A stretch of 64,000 nt of DNA. Source: Ornithinimicrobium sp. F0845. GTDB lineage: Bacteria > Actinomycetota > Actinomycetes > Actinomycetales > Dermatophilaceae. Shown here in pieces: positions 42,596 through 49,795 of this stretch. The DNA is taken from NCBI RefSeq assembly GCF_023015765.1, contig NZ_JALKAL010000003.1:124001-188000 (forward strand), in the 5' to 3' direction. The notes under the pieces were generated by a model, which saw only the letters and a list, made by a program, of their open reading frames with translations, did no database searches and was not told the DNA's origin. Every line of letters begins with the position of its first letter. Positions within the stretch are counted from its first letter, which is position 1. The position numbers and the translations under genes are program-made.

Positions 42596-43521
42596 CCACG
42601 ACAGAGCTCCTCCCGTCGCTGGCCGCGGTCGTCGGCGACCGCTACCGCAGTCACGAGGTCCCCGTCCGCGGCGGCTCCATGCACGTCGGGGTCTGGGAGC
42701 CGGCCGGCGGCGACCCGCAGGCCCCGACCGTGCTGGCGATCCACGGCATCACCGCCTCCCACGTCGCCTGGCCGCTGCTGGCCGAGGCCATGCCCGACGT
42801 GCGGGTCATCGCACCGGACCTGCGGGGCCGCGGGCGTTCCCGCGACCTGCCCCCGCCCTACGGCATGCCGAGCCACGCCGACGACGTCGCGGCCGTCCTG
42901 GACCACCTCGGGGTCGGGCAGGCAGTCGTGGTCGGCCACTCGATGGGCGCGTTCGTGTCCCTGGTGCTGGCGGACCGGCACGCGGAGAAGGTCAGCGACC
43001 TGGTGCTGGTGGACGGCGGGATGCCCCTGCTCCCGGCGCCCGGCGTGCCGCCGGAGGCGCTGGCGCAGGCGATCCTCGGGCCCGCCGCAGAGCGGCTGGC
43101 GATGACCTTCCCGGACCACACGGCATACCGCGAGATGTGGCGCACCCACCCGGCCTTCACCGAGTGGACCGACCTGACCAGCGCCTACGTCGACTACGAC
43201 CTGGTGTCCGAGGACGGCGTGCTGCGCCCCGCGACCCGGGCCGAGGCGCTCGACGAGGACATCCGTGAACTCGTCGACGGCGACTCGCTGGTCCGGGCGC
43301 TGGCGGGCCGCCGGCACCCGGCCGCGTGGCTGATCGCCCCGCGCGGGCTGATGGACGAGGTGCCGCCGCTGTATCCGGAGGCCGCTCGGGAGCGCTGGAC
43401 GGCCGAGCACCCGGACCTCGAGGTGGCGGTGGTCGAGGATGTCAACCACTACACGATCGTCATGCTGCCCCGGGGCATCGCCCAGGTGGTCCCGCACGTG
43501 CGTGCAGCGCTGTCCCGCTGA
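42592..43521 (+). CDS. Alpha/beta hydrolase
   Basis: A 309-aa alpha/beta-hydrolase fold protein with HGITASH (oxyanion-hole region), the nucleophile elbow GHSMGA near residue 115, and a C-terminal catalytic His in EDVNHYTIVM. GTG at 42592 is chosen because it overlaps the SDR stop (GTGA), as at every other junction of this operon; GTG at 42580 is possible. It lacks a signal peptide, so it is cytoplasmic. It could cleave an ester or lactone such as a hydroxybutyrate oligomer. Substrate not proven. Confidence 0.85.
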   Translation: MTTTELLPSLAAVVGDRYRSHEVPVRGGSMHVGVWEPAGGDPQAPTVLAIHGITASHVAWPLLAEAMPDVRVIAPDLRGRGRSRDLPPPYGMPSHADDVAAVLDHLGVGQAVVVGHSMGAFVSLVLADRHAEKVSDLVLVDGGMPLLPAPGVPPEALAQAILGPAAERLAMTFPDHTAYREMWRTHPAFTEWTDLTSAYVDYDLVSEDGVLRPATRAEALDEDIRELVDGDSLVRALAGRRHPAAWLIAPRGLMDEVPPLYPEAARERWTAEHPDLEVAVVEDVNHYTIVMLPRGIAQVVPHVRAALSR

Positions 43522-43527
43522 CGCCGT

Positions 43528-43560
43528 GGTGACGATCCGGTTGCCTCCGGTGACGATCCG
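43528..43560 (+). promoter_or_regulatory. Direct repeats upstream of the VanZ-GH15 gene
   Basis: GGTGACGATCCG occurs at 43528-43539 and again at 43549-43560, 21 bp apart (two helical turns). The pair ends about 12 bp before the expected -35 position of the downstream promoter. This suits an activator or repressor site. Confidence 0.45.
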
Positions 43561-43594
43561 ATAACGAGTCGCGGGTGCTGCGCGTCGGCGCACG

Positions 43595-43600
43595 TAGTGT
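43595..43600 (+). promoter_or_regulatory. -10 box of a leaderless promoter
   Basis: TAGTGT, 6 nt before the GTG at 43607. Confidence 0.55.
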
Positions 43601-43606
43601 GCCTGC

Positions 43607-45229
43607 GTGACCTCCGCAGCCGTGACCCTGCGCGTCGCGGTCGTGGCGGTTCTCGGGTGGTTCGTGGCACTGACGGCGCTGCCGCCCCGCGGCGGCCCGG
43701 TCCGCGGCCTCGGCCGATCCTTCGACCCGCACGTCGACCACCTCCTGTGGCCCTGGACGTGGGGTCAGGCCGACCCTCGGTTGCTGCTGATCGCGCCCAT
43801 GGTCCTGGCGGGGGCGCTGCTCTGCCGACGGGTGGGTTGGCTCGTCGCTGTCGCGGTGCTCCCGGTGCTCGTCGAGGTCTGGCAGTATGCCGTGCCCCAG
43901 GTCGCGCAGGCCGCCTCCGCCCGCGACGTGGTGCACGCCTGGATCGGGCTCGGCGTGGGCGCGCTCCTCGGTCGACTGGTGCTGCTGGCCGCCCGACTGC
44001 TGGCTCGGTCGAGCCGACCCGTGCGGGTGGTGACGCCCGTCCTCACGGTCTGCGTCCTGGCGATGCTGGCAGTGGTGACGCTGCGGCCCGCGGCCGAGCC
44101 CGAGGAGATCGCGGCGGCCGGGGTGCCCGCGCCGCAGGGGGAGCTGCTCGGCGAGGGGTTCCACGAGTCCGACGTGCCCGCGCCGGCGGTGCGGGCGTGG
44201 ATGACGGAGGGGACCCTCCCGGGTGAGGGCACGGCATACGAGGAGATGGCGCGGGTCGCCCTGTGGGACCTGGCCCTGCTGACCCGGGGTCTGGACAAGG
44301 GGCTCCTGCCGGTGGCGGGGCCGGCGGCGAAGTGGGACTACTTCTGGCCGCGGGACGGTGCGTTCGTGGCCGTGGCTCTGGCCCGGTCCGGGCACGCGGA
44401 TGACGCCGTGCGACTGCTGGAGCTGGTCTCCGGCCTCTATCTGGACCCGCTCTACGGCTTCGACGCGCGGTATCTGTCCGACGGCGGGCGCGTGGTCGAG
44501 GACGCCCGCGGTGCGCAGGTGGACGGATGCGGCTGGGTGTTGTGGGCCGTGCACGAGACCGGGCTGGTCACAAACCTGCCCCCGCGGGTGTCCGACCTCC
44601 GGGACCGGTGCACCGATCAGCTGCTGCGCGCCACGGGCGGCGGGTCGCGGCTGGCGGCGGCGAGCCCGGACTACTGGGAGCGGGCCACCTTCGACCGGCT
44701 GCTCGGTGCGAACGCGCCGCTGGCGTCGGGGCTGCGGTCTGCGGCTGCGGACTACGAGGCCGCCGGGTTGCCGGACCGGGCAGCCGTGGTCGGAGCGGCG
44801 GCGGAGAGCTTCCGCGGGGTGTTGGGTGAGTCGTTCGGCCCGGACTTCGAGCGGGGCGGGGACGGCGGCGGACTCGACGCCGCGACCACGATGCTGCTGC
44901 CACCCTTCGACCCTGAACCGCTGCCCGGGGCGCGTGAGGCCTGGCTCGGCTACCAGGAGGGGGCGCTGCGACCGGCCGGCGGTCTGGCGCCGGGCACCGC
45001 GTGGAAGCAGGACGGCGTGAGCTGGACGCCCGAGGTTGCGCTGGTCGCATATACCGCCGCCGCCGACGGGCAGGACGCGATCGCGCGCCACTGGCTGGAC
45101 TGGCTCGACGCGCACCGGGCCCCCTCGGGGTCGCTGCCGGAGAAGGTCGGGCCGGACGGCATGGCCGGCGGCCCAAGCCCGCTCGGCTGGACCAGTGCCC
45201 TGGTGCTGTTGACGCTGGCCGAGCTCTGA
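43607..45229 (+). CDS. VanZ-like membrane domain fused to a GH15 glucoamylase-like domain
   Basis: A 540-aa protein. Residues ~1-160 hold four or five membrane helices with the VanZ signature (VEVWQYAVPQVAQAASARDVVHAWIGLGVGALLG). From ~215 there is an (alpha/alpha)6 domain of GH15 type: KWDYFWPRDGAFVAVALARSG near 240-260 and SLPEKV...PLGWTSALVL near the C-terminus, where the Glu (~511) fits the GH15 catalytic base. It probably acts on an alpha-glucan or surface glycan at the membrane. GTG start supported by the -10 spacing. Confidence 0.75.
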   Translation: MTSAAVTLRVAVVAVLGWFVALTALPPRGGPVRGLGRSFDPHVDHLLWPWTWGQADPRLLLIAPMVLAGALLCRRVGWLVAVAVLPVLVEVWQYAVPQVAQAASARDVVHAWIGLGVGALLGRLVLLAARLLARSSRPVRVVTPVLTVCVLAMLAVVTLRPAAEPEEIAAAGVPAPQGELLGEGFHESDVPAPAVRAWMTEGTLPGEGTAYEEMARVALWDLALLTRGLDKGLLPVAGPAAKWDYFWPRDGAFVAVALARSGHADDAVRLLELVSGLYLDPLYGFDARYLSDGGRVVEDARGAQVDGCGWVLWAVHETGLVTNLPPRVSDLRDRCTDQLLRATGGGSRLAAASPDYWERATFDRLLGANAPLASGLRSAAADYEAAGLPDRAAVVGAAAESFRGVLGESFGPDFERGGDGGGLDAATTMLLPPFDPEPLPGAREAWLGYQEGALRPAGGLAPGTAWKQDGVSWTPEVALVAYTAAADGQDAIARHWLDWLDAHRAPSGSLPEKVGPDGMAGGPSPLGWTSALVLLTLAEL

Positions 45230-45252
45230 CCGGGCGCCCGTTCCTGACTCCC

Positions 45253-45322
45253 GTCTTCGAGCGCCCTCGCGTTCTGAGGGCCGACTGCAACCAGCCCGAG
45301 GAACCGGGAGGCGCTCGAAGAC
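45253..45322 (+). repeat. 3'-flank inverted-repeat element, copy 3 (core only)
   Basis: 70 bp with perfect arms GTCTTCGAGCGCC / GGCGCTCGAAGAC and loop block GACTGCAACCAGCCCGAGGA. It starts 23 nt after the stop of the VanZ-GH15 gene, on the same strand. The outer flanks shared by copies 1 and 2 are absent, which marks the 70-bp core as the unit. It lies between two convergent genes. Confidence 0.8.
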
Positions 45323-45332
45323 GCGCCTGGGC

Positions 45333-45881
45333 TCAGTCGGCGGCGTAGAGGACGGTGAACTCCTCCAGCAGGACCGGCAGGTCGTCGGTGACCGGGGCGC
45401 CATCGGCGGAGTTCTCGAAGAAGCGGCGGTGCACGTCGCGCCAGTGCTCCAGGCTGAGGTCGCCCTCGCCCTCGGCCGCTGCGTGCGCGGCGTCGACCTC
45501 ACCGAAGGGCACCGTGCGCACGGAGGTGGTCTGGATCAGCGCACGAGGGTGTCCCGCGCCATCGGTGATGATCGACAGGTCGCCTTCGGAGGGCATGACC
45601 TCCTCGCCGTCCTCGTAGTCCCGGACCGCTGACGACGTCGCGGTCTTGGTGCCGGCGAGCACGAGTGCGAGGAGTTCGTCCGCGTCGTCGGGACCTGCGC
45701 CGAAGGACCACGCCGGGGGCACCAGGGACTCGCGGGCGTTGACGCCGAGGTAGCCGGGGACCCGGTTCACCTTGGCGCGCAGCCGGGCGTCGTCCCAGAA
45801 GGACTGGAGCCGGTCGCCGGAGGTCGGGTGGTCGTTGCTTACCGAGTGGTCGTCGCCGGTCGTTGGGTTGGCGTCGGTCAT
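45333..45881 (-). CDS. ASCH-domain protein
   Basis: A 182-aa protein of the YhfF/DUF437-like ASCH group. It has the family features FGAGPDDADELLALVLAGTKTATSS, an RNA-binding-like beta-barrel (GDLSIITDGAGHPRALI) and a C-terminal EHWRDVHRRFF. ASCH domains are thought to bind RNA; the YqfB branch hydrolyses N4-acetylcytidine. The first ~25 residues are a polar extension. The ATG overlaps the DUF2304 gene stop by 4 nt. Confidence 0.8.
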   Translation of the reverse strand: MTDANPTTGDDHSVSNDHPTSGDRLQSFWDDARLRAKVNRVPGYLGVNARESLVPPAWSFGAGPDDADELLALVLAGTKTATSSAVRDYEDGEEVMPSEGDLSIITDGAGHPRALIQTTSVRTVPFGEVDAAHAAAEGEGDLSLEHWRDVHRRFFENSADGAPVTDDLPVLLEEFTVLYAAD

Positions 45882-46246
45882 CAGGAGTCCTTCGGTCGGT
45901 GTCGGGCCTCGTGGACAGCGTGGTTGAGGGCCAGCTGCCGCGCCAGGATGGTGTTCTGCTGCTCCAACTGACGCATCCGACGGTAGCTGGCGGCGACATA
46001 GCCCAGGAAGGTGATGGTCAGCCCGTAGAGCAGCAGGTCGGCGCCACGACCGACGCCGACGAACCGCGCGACCTGGGTGAGCAGCGGCGGGAAGAGGATG
46101 GCCATGGCCGCCAGAAGCACGAAGCCGACGAGCAGCAGGCGGCGCACCGCCTGGTGGCGGACACCGGCCGTGGATCGTGTCAGCAGCACCGTGACACCGA
46201 CGATCCCGACGAGCAGGATGACCTTGATCAGCGGTTGGTCCAGCAT
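45881..46246 (-). CDS. DUF2304 membrane protein
   Basis: A 121-aa protein with three hydrophobic helices (about residues 5-22, 36-54, 70-88) followed by a C-terminal amphipathic, probably coiled-coil stretch (MRQLEQQNTILARQLAL). DUF2304 proteins are usually encoded beside GT2 glycosyltransferases and are thought to form a membrane partner for them. Here the GT2 gene lies 10 nt upstream. Confidence 0.8.
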   Translation of the reverse strand: MLDQPLIKVILLVGIVGVTVLLTRSTAGVRHQAVRRLLLVGFVLLAAMAILFPPLLTQVARFVGVGRGADLLLYGLTITFLGYVAASYRRMRQLEQQNTILARQLALNHAVHEARHRPKDS

Positions 46247-46256
46247 CGGCAGGTCC

Positions 46257-46982
46257 TCACTTGATGATCGTGTCGATCAGGATGTTGACGGAGTTGATCA
46301 GGGACTGTCCCTTGGCGCGGGAGTAGTCGGTGTAGACGATGAGCACCGGGTGCTCCACCCACGGCAGCTTGGTCCGGGACAGCTGCAGCACGATCTCGGT
46401 CGCGTGCGCCATCCGGTTCTGCGCCAGGTGCAGACCCTGGGCGGCGTCCCGCCGGATCACCCGCAGCCCGTTGTGCGCGTCGGACAGCCGCAGGCCGGTT
46501 TGCTGGTTGGTGATCCAGACCGCGCCCTTGAGGATGATCCGCCGCAGCAGGCCCGGCTTGGTCCGGCCGTCGAGGAAGCGTGAGCCGAAGACGATCGCGA
46601 CGTCCTCCTCGCGGGCCCGGCGGACCATCGCCGCGGCGTCCTCCACCCGGTGCTGGCCGTCGGCGTCGAAGGTCACGACATACTGCGCGTCGGTGGTCTG
46701 CAGGACGTAGTCGATGCCGGTCTGTAGCGCCGCACCCTGCCCGAGGTTGAAGGGGTGGGTCACGACAGCGGCCCCCACCTCCCGAGCGGCCACCCCGGAG
46801 CCGTCGGTGGACGCGTCGTCGACGCACACCACGTGCGGGAAGGTCTTGCGCGCCTCCGTGATCACCTCACGGAGCACGCTCGCCTCGTTAAAGAGGGGGA
46901 TGACGAGCCAGGCGTCCTCGATCGGCTCATGGTGGGCGGTGCCGTCGGCAACCGAGCCAGCGTCGGGTGGCGTTAGGCTCAT
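46257..46982 (-). CDS. Family 2 glycosyltransferase
   Basis: A 241-aa GT-A fold enzyme of the dolichol-phosphate-mannose-synthase-like group: WLVIPLFNEASVL, VDDASTDGS, HPFNLGQGAALQTG and FDADGQH (DxD). No membrane helix is seen. It likely transfers a sugar to a polyprenyl phosphate for surface-glycan assembly. ATG 46982 is supported by GACAAT 6 nt upstream on the minus strand. Confidence 0.88.
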   Translation of the reverse strand: MSLTPPDAGSVADGTAHHEPIEDAWLVIPLFNEASVLREVITEARKTFPHVVCVDDASTDGSGVAAREVGAAVVTHPFNLGQGAALQTGIDYVLQTTDAQYVVTFDADGQHRVEDAAAMVRRAREEDVAIVFGSRFLDGRTKPGLLRRIILKGAVWITNQQTGLRLSDAHNGLRVIRRDAAQGLHLAQNRMAHATEIVLQLSRTKLPWVEHPVLIVYTDYSRAKGQSLINSVNILIDTIIK

Positions 46983-46988
46983 GCGTGC

Positions 46989-46994
46989 ATTGTC
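46989..46994 (-). promoter_or_regulatory. -10 box of a leaderless promoter
   Basis: GACAAT on the minus strand, 6 nt before the ATG at 46982. Confidence 0.45.
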
Positions 46995-47028
46995 TCCCAC
47001 GCTCGCACCCACACCCTGGAGGACACCG

Positions 47029-47625
47029 GTGACCACGCGCATCGTCGACAGCGCCGAGGTCTCCGACGAGGCCACCGTCGGCGACGGCTCGTCGGTCTGG
47101 CACCTCGCGCAGGTGCGCGAGGGAGCCGTCCTCGGGCAGGGCTGCATCATCGGGCGCGGCGCCTACATCGGCACCGGCGTGCGGCTCGGCGACCACTGCA
47201 AGGTGCAGAACTACGCACTGGTCTACGAGCCGGCCGTCCTGGAGGACGGGGTCTTCATCGGGCCGGCGGTGGTGCTGACCAACGACACCTTCCCCCGGGC
47301 GATCAACCCCGACGGCAGCCTGAAGAGCGCGTCGGACTGGGAGCCGGTGGGCGTCACCATCCGGCGCGGCGCCTCGGTCGGTGCGCGCGCGGTGTGCGTG
47401 GCGCCGGTGACGATTGGTCGGTGGGCGACGGTCGCGGCCGGGGCGGTGGTTACCAAGGACGTGCCGGACCACGCGCTGGTCGCGGGGGTCCCCGCCCGGC
47501 GCATCGGCTGGGTTGGCGAGGCCGGCCACCCGCTGCGGGACGAGGGGGAGGGGCGCTGGTCCTGCCCGGTGACGGGCACGGCATACGAAGAGCACGAGCA
47601 GACCCTTCGGAAGGTGACGACATGA
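47029..47625 (+). CDS. WbpD-like sugar-nucleotide N-acetyltransferase
   Basis: A 198-aa left-handed beta-helix acetyltransferase. Hexapeptide turns (VGDGSSVWHLAQVREGAVLGQGCIIGRGAYIG), NYALVYEPAVLEDGVFIGPAVVLTND and VTIGRWATVAAGAVVTKDVPDHALVAGVPAR match WbpD/WlbB, which acetylates the 3-amino group of UDP-2-acetamido-3-amino-sugars. GTG start behind GGAGG. It overlaps the aminotransferase gene by ATGA, which supports the assignment. Confidence 0.85.
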   Translation: MTTRIVDSAEVSDEATVGDGSSVWHLAQVREGAVLGQGCIIGRGAYIGTGVRLGDHCKVQNYALVYEPAVLEDGVFIGPAVVLTNDTFPRAINPDGSLKSASDWEPVGVTIRRGASVGARAVCVAPVTIGRWATVAAGAVVTKDVPDHALVAGVPARRIGWVGEAGHPLRDEGEGRWSCPVTGTAYEEHEQTLRKVTT

Positions 47626-48746
47626 GTGAACCGGCCATGATCCCTGCGGCGAGGCCGATCATCGGGGATGAGGAGCGGGAGGCTGTTGACCGAGTGATGC
47701 GTTCGGGGATGGTTGCCCAGGGGCCGGAGGTCGCGGCCTTTGAGCAGGAGTTCGCTGATCAGCTGGTCGGGGGGCGCACGTGTGTGGCGGTGAACTCGGG
47801 GACCTCGGGGCTGCACCTGGGCCTGTTGGCGGCGGGGATCGGGGCGGGTGATGAGGTGATCGTGCCCTCGTTCACGTTCGCGGCGACGGCCAACTCGGTG
47901 GCGTTGACGGGGGCGACTCCGGTGTTCGCCGATATCGAGGCGGACACGTTCAACCTGGACCCGGAGAGTGTGCGGGCGGCGGTGACGGATGCGACGGCGG
48001 CGATCATGCCGGTGCACCTGTATGGTCACCCGGCGGAGATGAGGGGTCTGCTGGAGGTGGCTGAGGATGCGGGGGTGCAGCTGTTCGAGGACGCTGCGCA
48101 GGCGCACGGGGCGCAGTATGACGGGGCGCCGGTGGGTAGTTTCGGCACCTTCGCGATGTTCAGCCTGTATCCGACGAAGAACATGACCTCGGGGGAGGGC
48201 GGGATGGTGGCGTGTGAGGATGAGGAGATCGCGCGGGGGATCCGGTTGCTGCGCAACCAGGGGATGGAGAAGCAGTACGCGAACGAGATCGTGGGGCTGA
48301 ACAACCGGATGACCGATATCCATGCGGCGATCGGGCGGGTGCAGCTGGGCAAGGTCGGGGGGTGGACGGCCAGGCGCCAGGAGAACGCGGCGTGGCTGGA
48401 CGCGGCCCTGGGTGGTGTCGCCGGTGTGGTGGTGCCGCCGGTGCGTCAGGGGTGCACGCACGTGTATCACCAGTACACGATCCGTCTGGCCGGGGCCAGC
48501 GGTGCGGAGCGGGACGCGGTGGTGACCGCGTTGCGGGAGGAGCACCGGGTGGGGTGCGGGGTGTACTACCCGATCCCCAACCACGAGCTGGTCTCGTTGC
48601 ACCGGTTCGCCCCGGCGCATGAGCTGCCTCAGACGGCGCGGGCGGCCGCTGAGGTGATCAGCCTGCCGGTGCACCCGTCGCTGAGCGAGGATGACCTGGA
48701 GCGGATCGCCGCGGCGGTGTCGGCTGCGGTGGGGGCGGGAGCCTGA
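47622..48746 (+). CDS. DegT/DnrJ/EryC1-family sugar aminotransferase (WbpE-like)
   Basis: A 374-aa PLP enzyme with GTSGLHLGLLAAGIGAGDEVIVPSFTF, VHLYGHPAEM, EDAAQAHGA and the PLP Lys in SLYPTKNMTSGEGG. It would transaminate a UDP-3-keto-sugar made by the downstream dehydrogenase. Codon use here favours G-ending codons (GGG, GCG, TCG, GAT), unlike the C-ending style of its neighbours, which could mean recent acquisition. It overlaps the next gene by 1 nt (TGATG). Confidence 0.88.
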   Translation: MSEPAMIPAARPIIGDEEREAVDRVMRSGMVAQGPEVAAFEQEFADQLVGGRTCVAVNSGTSGLHLGLLAAGIGAGDEVIVPSFTFAATANSVALTGATPVFADIEADTFNLDPESVRAAVTDATAAIMPVHLYGHPAEMRGLLEVAEDAGVQLFEDAAQAHGAQYDGAPVGSFGTFAMFSLYPTKNMTSGEGGMVACEDEEIARGIRLLRNQGMEKQYANEIVGLNNRMTDIHAAIGRVQLGKVGGWTARRQENAAWLDAALGGVAGVVVPPVRQGCTHVYHQYTIRLAGASGAERDAVVTALREEHRVGCGVYYPIPNHELVSLHRFAPAHELPQTARAAAEVISLPVHPSLSEDDLERIAAAVSAAVGAGA

Positions 48747-49786
48747 TGGGCGGGCAGGACATGACGGGTCAGGAGGTGACCAGTGGTGTGATTCCGGAGG
48801 GGCAGCCGATCCGGATGGGTCTGATCGGGTTGGGCTCGATGGGTCGCCACCATGCGCGGGTGATCCGTGAGGTGGAGGGGATGGAGCTGGTCGCGGTCGC
48901 CGACGCGCACGGTGATGCCCATGGGGTGGCGCGCGGGCTGGAGGTGCTGCCGGACGTGGAGGCGCTGGTCGCGGCGGGGATCGACGCGGCGATGGTGGCG
49001 GTGCCGACCTATCTGCACGAGGAGGTCGGGTTGGCGCTGGCGGCCGCGGGGGTGCACGCGATGATCGAGAAGCCGATCGCGGCGACGGTGGCCGAGGGGG
49101 AGCGGGTGGCCGCGGCCTTCGAGGAGGCCCGGTTGGTGGGGTGCGTGGGGTATGTGGAGCGGTGCAACCCGGCGCTGTTGGAGATGCGGCGCCGGATCGA
49201 GGCCGGTGAGCTGGGCAGCCTGTACCAGATCACCACCAGCAGGCAGGGGCCGTTCCCGGCGCGGATCGCGGACGTGGGGGTGGTCAAGGACCTGGCCACC
49301 CACGACGTGGACCTGACCGCCTGGATCGCCCAGTCGGCATACTCGATGATCAGCGCCCAGGTGACCCACCGCTCGGGCCGGGAGCATGAGGACATGGTGG
49401 TGGCCACCGGGCGGTTGGCCAACGGCACGATCGTCAACCACATCGTCAACTGGCTCTCGCCGCTGAAGATCCGGGAGACGGTCGCCACGGGGGAGAAGGG
49501 CTCGTTCATCGCCAACACCCTCTCCGGTGACCTGACCTTCGTGAAGAACGGGGACGTGGCCTCCAGCTGGGACCGGGTGGCGGTCTTCCGCGGGGTCTCC
49601 GAGGGCGACTCGATCCGCTACGCGATCGCCAAGCGCGAGCCGCTGCGGGTGGAGCAGGAGAACTTCCGCGACCGGCTCTGGGGACGTCCCTCCGAGGCGG
49701 TCAGTATGTCGGAGGGCGTGCACGCGCTCAAGGTCGTCGAGGCGGTGCTCGAGTCCGCCGCGAGCGGCACGACCGTGACCCTCTGA
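48746..49786 (+). CDS. Gfo/Idh/MocA-family UDP-sugar 3-dehydrogenase (WbpB/GnnA-like)
   Basis: A 346-aa oxidoreductase with a Rossmann motif GLIGLGSMGRHHAR (after a ~24-residue extension), MIEKPIA (catalytic Lys), GYVERCNPAL and DLATHDVDLTAW. These match UDP-GlcNAc/UDP-GlcNAcA 3-dehydrogenases. With the aminotransferase and acetyltransferase, it would yield a UDP-2,3-diacetamido sugar. The 6-dehydrogenase (WbpA) that would make the uronic acid form is not in the window, so the neutral UDP-GlcNAc route (GnnA/GnnB) is equally possible. Confidence 0.85.
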   Translation: MGGQDMTGQEVTSGVIPEGQPIRMGLIGLGSMGRHHARVIREVEGMELVAVADAHGDAHGVARGLEVLPDVEALVAAGIDAAMVAVPTYLHEEVGLALAAAGVHAMIEKPIAATVAEGERVAAAFEEARLVGCVGYVERCNPALLEMRRRIEAGELGSLYQITTSRQGPFPARIADVGVVKDLATHDVDLTAWIAQSAYSMISAQVTHRSGREHEDMVVATGRLANGTIVNHIVNWLSPLKIRETVATGEKGSFIANTLSGDLTFVKNGDVASSWDRVAVFRGVSEGDSIRYAIAKREPLRVEQENFRDRLWGRPSEAVSMSEGVHALKVVEAVLESAASGTTVTL

Positions 49787-49795
49787 CCTGCGTCG

